Counted from the first letter of the stretch, positions 46,807 through 59,435 are shown. The stretch: DNA of 64,000 bases from Aphidius gifuensis (GCF_014905175.1 NC_057788.1:22042154-22106153); one strand, 5' to 3'. Program-made: numbers and translations. Notes: generated from the sequence alone by a model not told the origin.

Positions 46807-47370
46807 AACAGGATCATAGAACAGGCAAGGAGGTATTTTATTTAATTCACCTCTTATCTTTTCTAATTCCTTAATTTTATTATTTATTTTAGAAATTTCT
46901 AGAGAAAAAATAGAGATTTTTAACAGGAACATAGAACAGGCAAGGATGTATTTGGTATTTTATTTAATTCACCTCTTATCTTTTCTAATACCTTAATTTT
47001 ATTATTTATTTTAAAAATTTCTATAGAAAAAATGAAGATTTTTAACAGGAACATAGAACAGGCAAGGAGGTACTTTGTATTTTATTCAATTTACCTCTTT
47101 TCTTTTATACGTCCTTAATTTTATTATTTATTTCCAAAATTTCCATGGAAAAATAAAGATTTTTAACAGGAACATAGAACAGGCAAGGAGGTATTTTATA
47201 ATTTATTTAATTTACCTCTTTTCTATTATAATTCCTTAATTTGATTATTTATTTCTAAAATTTCCATGAAAAAACAGAGATTCTTAACAGGAGTGCAGAA
47301 TACGCAAAGAGGTTCTTCGTATTCTCTTCAATTTCCCTTTTTTCTTCCACAATTATCTCCTTTTATATAT
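46807..47370 (+). repeat. Tandem array, 122-bp type, right block
   Basis: Units start at 46,807, 46,922, 47,044, 47,165 and 47,286, with spacings of 115 to 122 bp. The first is a hybrid: a 143-type core (AACAGGATCATAG) joined to a 122-type tail (TTCACCTCTTATC). The last unit, at 47,286, is clearly diverged (GAGTGCAGAATACGCAAAGA). Confidence 0.85.
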
Positions 47371-47660
47371 TTTTTTGAAATTCTGAAAATAATTAAATAA
47401 AGTTAGAGAATTATAAGAAGAAAGAGGTATGTCAAATAAAATACAAAATACGTCTTTGCCTGTTCTATGTTTCTGTTAAGTATCTCTATTTTCTGTATGG
47501 AATTTTCGAAAATGATCTAATAAAATCAGGGAATTATAAGGAAAAAGAGGTATGTCCAAAAAATTACAAAATACCTTTTTGCCTGTATTATGATTCCGTT
47601 AAGAATTCCTATTTCTTTCATAGAAATTTTGAAAATACTAGAATAAAATTCCCTTATATT
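47371..47660 (-). repeat. Inverted array units at the right edge
   Basis: Two units of the 122-bp type lie in reverse orientation. Their cores read CTTTGCCTGTTCTATGTTTC (ending near 47,475) and TTTTTGCCTGTATTATGATT (ending near 47,600), 125 bp apart. Each has the reverse-oriented tail GAATTATAAG...AGAGGTATGTC. Together with the left inverted copies they give the whole array inverted edges. Confidence 0.75.
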
Positions 47661-48089
47661 TTTTTGCTTCATAAATTTTTATCTAAATCAACTGGGTTGG
47701 TTTCAAAGAAAGCTTATTTTTTGAAAGATAGAAATGTTTTACAAATTGTCTACGTCACAATACTAATATTTTTGTCCGAAAATTCTCACTGCACTTCTAG
47801 GCAAGTAGCATTATCCACAAGAAATATGGATGTGAGATAAGTACATATATGTATAGCAATATACATATGAGCAAGAAGTGAGAGCACACTTTAAAAGAAT
47901 CAGTCAAAAAAAAAGGACAGATGCTTGAGCTTAGAGAATGAAGACTGGCGCTAGAATTAGATTGATAGAATAAAAATAAAAAGAGTTATATAAAAGATAA
48001 AGAAACATAGAATTCAAAGTTGTTATAAAGAGTGACAAAACAATCGAACAAAATTTAAATTATACTTTCGCAAAATGGCGATCGTATGC
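47661..48089. other. Unique spacer right of the array
   Basis: Moderately AT-rich, with no array units and no open frame of note. Confidence 0.5.
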
Positions 48090-48463
48090 AAGAACGATTT
48101 TTATCACTCAAAGACAATGAACAAAAAAATAAAACAAAATAAACAAAGTTTTCTTCAGTACGCATTGATGCAAATGCATTTATTATCTTATCACTCAGGA
48201 GAGTGACTGGCGGAGAATATAGGAAAGTATAAAAAGTACACTCACCCTTGTTTTTCTTCAGATGTGTATACACACAGCATAACAGGTGCATGTGAGAATG
48301 AATCGAGTCTGAATTTGAAGGGTTACATTATTAATATAACTTTTTATATCATTGAATGAAAAAAAAAATCATTCTGAATTCGGTTATGGTGATTCGATTA
48401 TAAGCATCGTAAAGAATACGTAAATAAAGACAACAAAATAATTTCTTATCAGTATATACTATA
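48090..48463 (+). repeat. Likely source copy of the 380-bp duplicated segment
   Basis: This is the unique-flank partner of 43,284-43,663, 4,806 bp away in the same orientation. It differs mainly where this copy has GTTTTTCTTCAGATGTGTAT and the other has a changed and slightly longer version. It lies in ordinary sequence and not in the array, so it is the more likely original. The minus opening at 48,055-48,291 is interrupted in the other copy and is not supported as a gene. Confidence 0.75.
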
Positions 48464-49240
48464 TCAGCATTGCTCTGTAAAATTTCATAACTGAATAAAA
48501 AAGGTTTTGTTTTAAAAAAAAAATATAAGAATTGCAGAAGATTGATTCTATATAAGAAGCTTTTCATTATTTATTATAAGGAAAATTTCTGTGAGCTGTT
48601 GAACCAAGCAATAATAAGTATACTCAGCTTCGTTGATATTTGAAAAAATAACTCGAAATGATATAGGACCAAATTGAAAGGTAAGACTTATGTTTGACTG
48701 ATATAGAAATCTTCAATTTATCTTTTGCACTCATCTACGATCTACGAATATAAATACAAAATCAAACGTAAGAAAAAACTTTAAATATTCAGCTTAAATA
48801 ATATATGATGATTATATTCTCATTGATTAGCAATATGTCAATAACAAACTTTTATTTTCCAATCAAATATCAAAAAATACAGACGATTCATTTGATTGAA
48901 GCACAAAATGACATGTTAATTTTATCCGTCATAAATTCGTCATTTGTTTCTCCACTTCCTGTGTAGAAATTAATGTCGATTATCGTTTAAAATTGTAAGT
49001 TGGGAACTGACATCGATTCAAGCTCAAATCAATATAATAATAATAATAATTATAAATATACATTTAATAAATTTTTAAAAAATGTCATCTAAATTATTTT
49101 TTATATTAATTTTTTTTTATTTTAAACCAAGTCCAGTATTTTGAAGCTAATTATTATGACAAACTTATAATTTTTTCTTGTCACATATGACATGAGCTGT
49201 AAAAATTTTAAAGAAATAAAATAGGATAAGAAAAAAAAAA
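48464..49240. other. AT-rich non-coding stretch
   Basis: No gene is supported. An (AAT)n run lies near 49,036-49,051. Confidence 0.55.
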
Positions 49241-49620
49241 AAATTAGAAAAAGATTAACTAGAACTAACTTCGTAGACTCAGTTTCGATAAAGTGATCAC
49301 CTGGACAACGGACGGCTGACCGGTTGAACTGGTTTCCCAAGTAAGACCGTTTTGAGCGTCTCTTTTCTATTTATATATTTAATATTGTCCCCTTTGGGAA
49401 CACACGTAGGTACGATATAATTGTTTTTATGGGAAAAAATCCAAGCTAGGGCACTAGGACACCTGAAAAACCGGTTTAATACTCAATGGTTTGATATTAG
49501 GATGACCGAAAATAAGAAAGAAAGAGAAATAAAAAGTTTACTGACCGTTGGTTGACCAAAAAAAAATTATTTCGCGAGTATAAAGTTTGCCTAGGGGCTT
49601 ATAAATGTTTCTATGAGGGG
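49241..49620. other. GC-richer island 22
   Basis: It contains ACGGACGGCTGACCGGTTGA near 49,308 and ACTGACCGTTGGTTGACC near 49,540, again with TGACC/GGTCA-type words. No open frame is present. Confidence 0.45.
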
Positions 49621-50340
49621 ACGTTAAATAAAAATATATTCATCGAAAATATTTACAATAAATTTTTTCAAATATTACATTTCTTTCTGAGAGTATATTT
49701 TTAAGACTCGTGAACAAAGAGTTTTAAAAACATAAGATAAAAATTTAAACCTTCAAATCAATGCCTATACGATGAGCTAAATTTGATATTACATTTGCAA
49801 TTTTGTTAAATTGTACATGTGGTTTTAAATCTCACCGAAGAATATGCATTTTTGGTTCACTTGTTAGGATGTCTAGATGTTCTCCTTTTTAATATTAACA
49901 TGTGTTTTCTACCTTATATCCTTGCAACTCCCTAATTTCTATAAATGTAATAGTATTATACATATTATTTTCATTTCCTATTTCGATTTGTATACATATA
50001 CACACATAAATAAACATCTTTTTTGCTAAACTAAAAATTACTTGACCAAAATTGTTAAAATATATATTCAAAAATTTATAACTCATAAAACACAAGTTTT
50101 AAAATTTTACTGTAATTCTATTATTTTTAAATTAAAAAGAATGATTAATTCATCAAAAAATAAAAACAAAAAGAAAAGAAAAAAAAAAAAACAAATTAAA
50201 TATATTAATTAAAAATACATAGAGCTTTTTAATTAAAAATAAAATTATATTTCAAAAATTTAATTTTTCAAGATAAAAGAAAAACTTTAATTAGATCTTG
50301 AATTAATAAATAAAAGAATAATTTTCCTTTCAAAAGCAAG
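49621..50340. other. AT-rich non-coding stretch
   Basis: Nothing is supported. The minus opening 49,895-50,095 has no family. Confidence 0.55.
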
Positions 50341-50740
50341 TAAAGAAAATCCACCATTTTGAAAAAGCTCAAGATGAGCTTATTTATTCAAGAATATTAC
50401 GATGAAAAACAAGCTGAAGGAACAACCTTCTTCAAATTCTCTAATACCTTCTTCCATCACGAAGTCGCCCACATTTATACCTCTTTCTTCCTTTTTCTAC
50501 CCCCTATTTTTTCTCACCCTCTAAAGTCACCCTCTTTACCATGCTAGCTCTTTCCCACTTGCTTTGAAATAGTCCTAGCAAGGTGCCCGTTTTAATATTA
50601 ATGGAAGGCTGATGGAGAAACTGAAAGGAAGGAAATTGAAGGAAAATAAAAAGAGTTCCGACCTCTCTTGAGTACCAAACCCCTCTGTATACTTGTAGCC
50701 ACCCTGGTTTTCTTGCGTCTGCGCAATCGATAAAAATTAT
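50341..50740. other. GC-richer island 23
   Basis: Pyrimidine-rich on the left and purine-rich in the middle. A 99-codon minus opening (50,504-50,803) and a 62-codon plus opening (50,359-50,547) cross it. Neither has a recognised domain. Confidence 0.4.
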
Positions 50741-52055
50741 ATTTTTTGAATATATATATTGTATACTGATGCTAAAATAAAGTGCCTTATGGTCCACAGT
50801 CATGGTTGTGTTTTTTTGTTTCCATTTTTTTCCAAATCTTTTTTACAAGTAGATCTTACATATCTTGATTTTTTTTTTAAATTCATAAAAGTCTACAAAA
50901 AAAACTCTAATGAATGGAAAATGTTACCAATATTGTCGAACCATTTTTTTTTTTTTGCAGTTTCGCTAGATCAATAGACTTCTAAGCTGAGGTCATTGAC
51001 ATTAACCCAACACTATATCTAAAAATAATGAATATATGAAACTTTTTTTATGATTTGATGAAAATTTTCTAAATCAATAAACCAATTTATATTGTAAAGA
51101 ATAATTTTTTCATCTGTAACTACATAAGCTTAAAAAATTTCTATCTATATAGAGTCAATAATTATTATTACGATTGTTTTAAAAATAAAAAAATTTACTT
51201 GGAATATTTTCTTGAACGATGAGTAAGTTACTTGAATTTAAGAGTTTTTTGTTTTTATTTGTAAGCATGGGAAATGTTTTCTCAGTATCAACAGTTGAAC
51301 CATGGGTTATAATCCTCATCATAATATCAGCTTTGTTACCTTTATATTTACTTTGATAAAATTAGAATAAATTTATTTTTTTCCTTCAACCAAATCTATA
51401 CATATCATGAGCTTTGACTGTGTTATAAATAAAAAATTACTCTTCGAACAAATAAAATAATTTGATTGAATTTTTTATTTATAACAATATAAGATAAATT
51501 GATTAAATTAACAAAAATATTATTAGTAGATAAGTAATAGCCATCAAAATCAATTCATTTTATTAATAAAATTATCTGATTTATTTTTAAATTCAGAAAA
51601 TATATAGAAAATAATTTATAAGATTGATTAATTTTGTATTGTTCACTCAGAAAATCATGGTCATCTTTATCGTAAAAAAAATAAACAAAAATGGCAAGAT
51701 TCATAAAATTTATTTTATAAATTATAAAATATACAATAATTTTATAAAATAAAAAATATTTTTCTTTTAAATTTTTTACAATAAAAATAAAATCGAGAAG
51801 TACTTGAAATAAAAATAAAAATTATTAATAACTTTTAAGATGAAAATATGTTAGAAATATAACGTTAAATTTCTAAGAATATTTATTACATAATAATAAT
51901 ACTGCTAAAAATGATTTGAATTTTTTTAAAAGATAATATATTTTTTATTTCTTCGTGTAAAATATAAATTGTTTTTCGGCTATATATTTGTTTATGTATG
52001 AATTTTATTTAGATATTTATCTAATCGAAAACTCATCATCACCAGTCAATGTGTA
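50741..52055. other. AT-rich non-coding stretch
   Basis: Very AT-rich from about 51,000. No gene is supported. Confidence 0.6.
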
Positions 52056-52430
52056 TATAGTGTTAACAACCGCGCGTCTTTCTCTTGCTTTAGAAATATA
52101 TAAAATTATACATGCATACTTGCTGGGCATCACTAAACCGGGCGTCTTTCGAGCGGGCGTCTCCTGGACGACGCCTCGGATCAATACCGACGCCCAACGT
52201 CTCATTGGCCCCTTCCTCTTAGTTGCCGCGGAAAATCGCCCCGGAGATGACGGCCGAGGAGGGCCAGGAAACAGAATGAGAAAGTAGAACCAACGACGCA
52301 AGGCAATGGAGCAACAATGCAACTAAGTGAGGAAAAAGAAGGAAAATAAAAGAGATAAAAAATACCAAAGTAAAGAATACGAAAACTAGAATAGAGATGA
52401 CGACAAACTAACCGCATCGCGGACCCAAGT
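52056..52430. other. CpG-rich island
   Basis: This is the most GC- and CpG-dense part of the window. The core (about 52,128-52,275) repeats GGGCGTCT twice and has the stem GGCGTC (52,156-52,161) with GACGCC (52,170-52,175). Both strands are open for about 100 codons (51,988-52,287 plus; 52,017-52,322 minus), as expected from the lack of TA-rich stops. Neither translation has a family I recognise. A CpG-rich patch in such AT-rich DNA may be a promoter, an unmethylated regulatory element or a foreign insertion. The boundary with the flanks is sharp. Confidence 0.55.
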
Positions 52431-52791
52431 TTCCAGCCATCTATTATTTTATCTTTTCATTCTATTCATCTGTCTGTAATATATATTTTTTATTTACTCT
52501 GTCAGACTGAAATCATTATCAAACTATACTACCAATACTATATTAAAGTCCCTTTTTTTATTTTACAATAAGAGAATAATGAAAGGGAAAAAAAAAAAAC
52601 GAACAAAGTCTAGTTTTTTGATAAGGTTCTCTCTACAAAAATAATCATTAACAAAGGGACTCGGAAAATATTTTTCTACTGAAAGGAATAGACTGCTTTT
52701 TTTGATAAAGAAATTGTTGATAAAAATTTTTATTTTGCGTTTTCAAATGCTGACCTTGTTTAGAATTCTAAATCTCTGCCCAATTGATATA
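52431..52791. other. AT-rich spacer
   Basis: Nothing is supported. Confidence 0.55.
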
Positions 52792-53060
52792 CAGGGTGTT
52801 CCATTATAATATTTTACTCGAATTTACGACAAAAATAATGTATTATGTCCTAGAAAACTTTTAAGGCTGATAAATGGACCGTCGAATTTTTTTATATATT
52901 TGAAAAATTCTGAGTGTAAAGCTTCTTAATTTTTCATTAAATCAACTGATGCAGTTACGACATGTTTCAATTTTGAATTAAATGCTAAGTCGTTTTAAAA
53001 ATAGCCGAAGAAATACGAGCGCGAAAAATTGATACCACTGATGGGTCAACGCTTCCAAAG
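52792..53060. mobile_element. Possible degraded interspersed repeat
   Basis: It starts ACAGGGTGTTCCATTATAAT, a motif I associate with the ends of common insect interspersed repeats. It continues with balanced, non-low-complexity sequence and ends with GAGCGCGAAAAATTGATACC near 53,018. No transposase frame or second terminus is visible. The assignment rests on general familiarity with this terminal motif and is weak. Confidence 0.3.
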
Positions 53061-53700
53061 TAAATTGTAGTATAGAAAATAAAAAATAGATAAATCAATA
53101 ATCAATAAAGTGATTCAATTTTGTATATGCATTCAAAAGAGTTTGTTGGTAAAACAAAGTTCACTGGTTGAGTCAGGATGACCTCAGTCTAACGATGAAG
53201 GTCGATTTGTCTTTGTAGCTCTAATGGCCAATTGGCCGGTGATACTAAATTCACTCAATGAACTTGCTTTACCAGTAAATGCTGTCAAGTAAACAAAAAC
53301 ATTTCACACATGAACGTCTTTGATATTTTAAAAGACTCCGACTTAACAATAGAGTCCGACTCCGACTCAACGAAAAGAAATTATTTCTTATGAATTTAAG
53401 CTTACATTTTTAAAATTTTCAAATAATAATTTATCAATTTTTATTATTTATAATATTGTCCTGTTAGATTTATAGAAGCTATAAATTTTTTTATTTTTTA
53501 TTTTATCTTTATCGTTGTTATATAGAGTCTGCACTACCAGTCATGCATGCGACTTTTACAACGTGTGGAAGTGGAGAGAGTTAACGGGACGGGACACATT
53601 ATTAGCTTTATAACTCTGAAAGACCTTTTTCAATTCTCCCAACGGTTGTAGCCCTGAAAAGCTATGATTAAAAGATAAACATACTACCTGAGCCCAGCAA
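53061..53700. other. Non-coding stretch, mixed composition
   Basis: A triplicated word GACTCCGACT/GAGTCCGACTCCGACT occurs near 53,333-53,372. A balanced patch lies at about 53,150-53,300. No gene is supported. Confidence 0.5.
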
Positions 53701-54190
53701 ACATGCCAATAACTTCAAGCACAATTTTTAAAATTTCTCATATTTTACGTAAACTATTATTACAAAAAAATGAAAAAAGGAAACTGTGTCTTGTATACAT
53801 GTTTCTCAAATATATTCAAAAATTTCCATACAATTTTTTTTTTTCAAATAATAATTACACGATAAAAACACCCCTAATACCATAACTAATAAAAAAAAAA
53901 ATAGCAAAAAATATATTCAATATACATTAAGACCTTAACTTATTGTACCTAATTTTTTTTTAAACCTTTTTTCGTACCCCACAACTAATTTGGAACCCTC
54001 ACGTGCCATCCAAAACAATTTGTCACCCCACATTTTTTTTTTATACCCATATCATATAACTTGACTGTGCCCTTTTTTTATTTCACTTTTTTTCTTCGAG
54101 TCAGGTTAGCCCAATACAACCCCCTACAGCTTACCCACATCATTTTACCCTTTTTTTTTTCATGTTTTACATAACGCCACTTGAAAAAAG
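53701..54190. other. T-rich island with CCC patches
   Basis: T-runs alternate with short C-rich patches (CCCCTACAGCTTACCC near 54,120). The plus opening 53,703-53,885 has no family. Confidence 0.45.
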
Positions 54191-56135
54191 ATCTTCTAAA
54201 GAAAAAAAAAAAAATAATAACACCAAATTAATGGGATGTTTGCAAACATAATAACTATACATTTATAATATTGTCAATTATTTTGTTAAAAGTTAATTAT
54301 TAATTAGATTTTTTTTTTATTGTTTTAATAATTTAAATGATAATGCAGAGATCTTTTGTGAAATTAATGTGAATTTAGTGCTGGCATCTTTTGGAAAATG
54401 TACGTCGTTACTTGAGTCGGTGTATGACCCAAATGGCATATTAACAAGTCGATAATTCAGAAAATTTCATTTGTTTAAATAATTCATAACTAAAAAAAAT
54501 TAATTTTAATTAAAAATTAATTCCAATTTGCATATTTAATTTATTATCAAACATAAAAGTACTCATAAATTTCGTTTTATTTTTTAAATGACTATTCAAT
54601 TTTTCATATTGACTCGAATTGTATGATTGTTTTTTTTTTTCAAAGCTCAAAATTCAACTAATTATAGTGAAAATAATTATATTTTATAATGAAAAAGTAC
54701 TTGAATTTTATAAAAATAATAACATGAAAAAAATATAATTTAAATTTAAATTTAAATAAATGAAGTAATGTAAATTATAACTTGATATTTTTTCATTCGT
54801 TTGCGAGTATAAAAAACTATACTTAGTCAGATAAGTTATTCTCATCAAGGCCATAAGACTTATTTATTTTTTTTTCAATTTTTTTTTTCTTCTTCCACCT
54901 GCATTTTTTAGCTGCAGCATCGTTGCTCTTTGTCTTTTATTTGTTTGCATTGATGAACATATTTGCTCTCATCGAGATACAAGGTCTCCATAAAAATAAA
55001 TTTAAGGCTATAATTAATAAAAGTACTTTCTTTAATATCTTGATTTTAATGCAAGACTTATACCAGACTTGAATTTACATTTACGTTAAATTTTTTTTAT
55101 TATTTTATGAAACATAAATTTTTATTCAATATATAAACAGGATAATCTCACTTGCACAAATATATAAAAGGATATTTTGCATATGGTTTTAATACAGATA
55201 TATAAATTTGAATCATCAAATGATTTATCGCAATACACAGTCTATAAACCATAACCAAAAGTTATTTTTTTTTTATTTTTTTAAAATCATTTATGTGTAG
55301 AACCGATAAATTGTCGTATTTCATATATATCTATATTTTTATGTCAGGGATTTTGACATATATCTGTCAGAGCTGTTGTTTTTTAAACACCACAGATAAA
55401 CCGCAGATGAACCACAGTTGAACCAGCAGTTAAAATTGAAAAAAAAAAAAAAATAATCATTGAGAGTTTATAAATGTTTAACAATACAGCAACAAAGAAT
55501 ATACGACCACTTACTACCCTTATTTATAGTTTAATAAATATCTTTAACAAGACATGCTGTTTTTAACTTGTGGAATTTTTTCTAGTAGATTTATATATCA
55601 TTTTTTTATCTTATTTATTCGATTTATATTTCATTTTTATTTTTTCAATCATATCTTGGATACTTAAAAAATATAGAACATATTGTTTTTTATTTTTCAA
55701 TGACATTTATATTAAAGAAATATTGTAAAATTAAAAAATAAGTGTTTAAAATTGATATGGAATTATCAAAACTTTTCTAATAAAATTAAAAAAATTTACT
55801 ACAAAAAAATTGAAGCATTTTCTGTCTTTTGATTAAATTTAGTTTTGTTGAAAATTATATTTATGTAAAATCAATAATTAATAATTGATATTCTTGATCA
55901 ATTTTAGAATAGTAATATTTTTTTTTTTAACGTCAATGTAATTGTGAATAATACTAAACATGTAGTGGCTTTTAGGTAATTATAGTATCAACGACACAAG
56001 TATAGTCAAATGAAAAATAATATTAAATTAATGTTACCGTAAAAAAAAAAACACTTTCATAATATAATATATTTAGCCGTCCTTCATCAAAATGAAATCC
56101 ACTTATTTTTTAATTCCCAGTTTAAAAAAAGTTTA
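54191..56135. other. AT-rich non-coding stretch
   Basis: A small patch near 54,890-54,990 includes CTGCAG-type words, and another near 55,370-55,425 has repeated ACCACAG words. No gene is supported. Confidence 0.55.
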
Positions 56136-56600
56136 ACTAAAAAAATGACAAATAACCCGTGCATGTGAAAATGGATTAAATGGGAACTATAAAAAGGCTC
56201 TCTTTTTTTCTCATTTATTTGCTAAAAGTTTTTTATTTTTTTTGTTTATTTTTTATTTTTTTTTCGGTAAACCCCCAACCCACTGTGTAGGATGTAAAAG
56301 AGTCGAGTGATTTTTATAATCTGCTACTTGTTGCATATGAGCTAACATCCCGGAAAAACCCAAAAAATAGAGAAAAACAAAAGCGGGAAAGTGCGGCATC
56401 TCACCCTTTCAGCAATACACTCGACCCTCTAGCGTGTCCATATACCGCGTTTGCTGTACACTTTTTACCCAAACTCTTTTTAATGCTCAACCCGCAGGAT
56501 CAGTTGCAAAAAAAAACGAAAAAAGCACGGCGGGACATCCAGTATTATACTGAGATAAAAAAAGGAAAATAAAACGTATGTGAAAATTATGCATATGGAT
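56136..56600. other. GC-richer island 24
   Basis: Balanced sequence with CpGs at about 56,345-56,545. No open frame is present. Confidence 0.45.
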
Positions 56601-57120
56601 GTGTGTGGGTTAGACAGATTGCTTGAAAGGATGAATTTTGATTTTCAATATAAACTTTTATGTTTTTTTTTTCTTTTTTTTACATAAAATCATAAACTTG
56701 TAGGATTTAATTTTGATGACAATAATTATCCATATATTAAGGTATTTTTAATTCACCGAAAATAAAATTAATTGGTAGAAAAAAAAAATGAAAAATTAAT
56801 AGAAAATAGAAATATATATCAAGACTTAAAATGGATAAAAAATATATTTATAGCAAATTGCTTTTATCTAAATAAAAGTAATGTATTTCATAAAAAAAAA
56901 AAAAATAATCTCAAATACAGTAAATTATTTCAAATTCAAAGTTTTATTTTGATTTATTTATTTTTTTCTTATAAGCATAATGTATATTTTTCTCTCAGCT
57001 TGTAAAGTAAAAAAATAAAATTTGAAATTAGTATGATTATCTTATATATATGCATGTGAGTATCAAGCTTGATGCATATAAATATATGCGCTTGCGCATG
57101 ACTAATGTTTAAAATATTAA
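56601..57120. other. AT-rich stretch with a chance frame
   Basis: The plus opening at 56,772-57,005 encodes Lys/Asn/Ile-rich low complexity. No gene is supported. Confidence 0.55.
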
Positions 57121-57385
57121 CATTTTCTTCTCTTTTTATATCGTCCCTTGGATTTTATGTCGCATTTTCTTTCTCATCACATTACGTCCACCTCCACCAC
57201 TACAACTACTACTACTACTACCACTTACCGCCCACCGCAAGACCTCCTCTGTAAGGTGCATGTATTTTATCTAACATGCATAGTATTATATGCATTTCTA
57301 AGTCGCGCTACAAAAATTGCATGAATATTATTAAAACACGAAGCGTGCAAGCAACCGCGCGTTCACTATAGTTAAGTTGAAAAAT
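57121..57385. repeat. Island 25 with a CTA/CCA trinucleotide run
   Basis: A CCA/CTA run spans about 57,187-57,225 (CCACCTCCACCACTACAACT, then four ACT units). It is followed by CCGCCCACCGC and, near 57,345, CGTGCAAGCAACCGCGCG. No frame is supported. Confidence 0.45.
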
Positions 57386-59435
57386 ATATATATTATATAT
57401 ATACATACTCACACTTGTACATATTGATATATGTATTTTTAAAAGTTATAAAGAAATTATTAGCTCAGTGAAACATGTCTAAAGTATGTTATTTGGTAGT
57501 GAGGGTGAAAATTGCAAAAGAAAATTGTTAAAATACTTTTTCAACAGAATAAATAAATACACATTTAAAAAATATCAATGTGGTTGGTTGGTCAAAAAAA
57601 AATCATTAACAAAGACAAAATGATATAGATAAAGGTCACCTTTGAATGAAATTTTCAAAGACGTGTTTGTACCAAAAGTGTTGAGTATAATTTACAGTGA
57701 AATTTTAAAATATTTTTGACATACAAAAACATTATAAAAGCAGAAAGAATCATCTTGAAGACAATGAGTAAATTACATGAATGATCTAAGTAAAAATTAA
57801 GCTTGACAAAAGACAGATATTGTGGCATATTTACCAACACATGTAGTAACATCTTGAAAGAAGTTAAACTCATGGATAGATAAATGCAATTAAACAGAGA
57901 ATTTGGTAAGCACATGTGTACATTTTATGAATATATGATAATTATTTAATTTCAATTGCAATAAAAAGTTTTTAATCTGAAAGTTATGTATGAATTGTTA
58001 TGCATTCAAATGACATTTATATATAAAAAAAATAATTACTTGCTCATATAATTTTACCAATAAAATAGCAATTAATTTTTTTATTAATTCTGATACATTA
58101 GTAAAATATAAGAAAAAAACTTGTAAACAATTAAAGCTCTTGAAGACTAATACTGTTTGAAATATTCTAAAATGAGAAAAAAAAATTATAATCGTATACA
58201 AACATAACTGTCAACAGCGTCAACAATGCGATAATCTGTTTCTGTATATCTTGATCCAGTGAAATATTGTATATGGTCGGTGTTGAGGTACATAATGAGC
58301 ACAAGAATTTAACCAATTTTTTTTTATACAAAAAAAAAGAGATATACAAAACACTATAGCACTTGACTAATTTTTTTGTATAATTTTGTTTTTTTTTTTT
58401 TAGATATACAACGATTTTATTTAAATTAATTTTTTATTTATTTTTGTCAGCTGCAGCTGAAGGCAAACCTTCTTTTTCTACCTGCTTACTACGTATATTT
58501 ATATATACGATCTCATTGTAACCCCCTAGACCGTTTTCTTGCACTATTTAATTATCAATTCTTTCTTGTTCCCTTATGCACAAACAATAATGAATATTAA
58601 AATTTTCACACAATAAAATAGGTCAAAATGAGAATAAACCATTTGATAAATATTAAACATATCTGTGGTTAATTAAACATTTTCAATCTAATAATATTTT
58701 TAACCTGCAATTTATTTTTTTTCAAATGAATCATCATGATAAAATTGCTCTGTCATTATTTTAAATGAAAATATATATATAATTTCCATTGTCATTAACC
58801 CTCGTCATAATTAATATTATCATTACGAAATTGGAAATTAATCATTGCCATAAGTAGATACTGAGTCAAGTCAGTTTAAGGGTACCAAATCATCATCGTA
58901 TATGAATGTCCAATATTTATGTTTATCCATCAATATCCCGGAAGTTATTGAATGAAATTTATATTTTACATTGTAAGACGTAAAAGCTTCCATGACAGTC
59001 ATCATATTATGTGACCATTTGTATATAATAAAGGTGTTACATAAGATAATAATTTAAGCAGATATTTTTATATCCCTTATGAGTCAACTAACAGCTTAAT
59101 TGTTTAATACTCAATTCAAGGATATATACAGTCAACCCTGATATTGACCAGAAGCTTTTTCCACTACAGCATCATCATCACAATATCATAAACCTTGAAG
59201 TCGTTTATATACAAACATACAACCAACATTTAACTCGTATCAAATCTTTTTCGAATTTATCTTTTAGCTCTATTTGTTTTTTATGATAAAAGACAGATAT
59301 GAAAAATATATACACACAAAAACAAACTATATACATGATGTGAATCAATGCTAAGTGCAGTGTACAATATGAAAAAAAATATATATAACTCTCAATTCTG
59401 CACAACATTTTATCAATAATTCATCCCTCGAATTA
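57386..59435. other. AT-rich non-coding stretch
   Basis: Five minus-strand openings of 60 to 86 codons lie here (57,655 to 59,408). They are hydrophobic or Ser/Ile-rich and match no family. A CTGCAGCTGAAGGC patch lies near 58,450. No gene is supported. Confidence 0.5.

Noticed and set aside
42560..47660. The regular array as a CRISPR array
   Set aside because: Unit length is 122 or 143 bp without unique spacers, no cas genes are present, and the sequence is eukaryotic.
43284..48463. The two 380-bp copies as LTRs of a retrotransposon
   Set aside because: They do not begin TG or end CA. No primer-binding site, polypurine tract, gag or pol frame lies between them, there is no target-site duplication, and the interior is the satellite array.
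51988..52322. Long frames on both strands of the CpG-rich island as genes
   Set aside because: Both strands are open at once because the GC-rich core lacks stop codons. Neither translation shows a family, and both run into AT-rich flanks.
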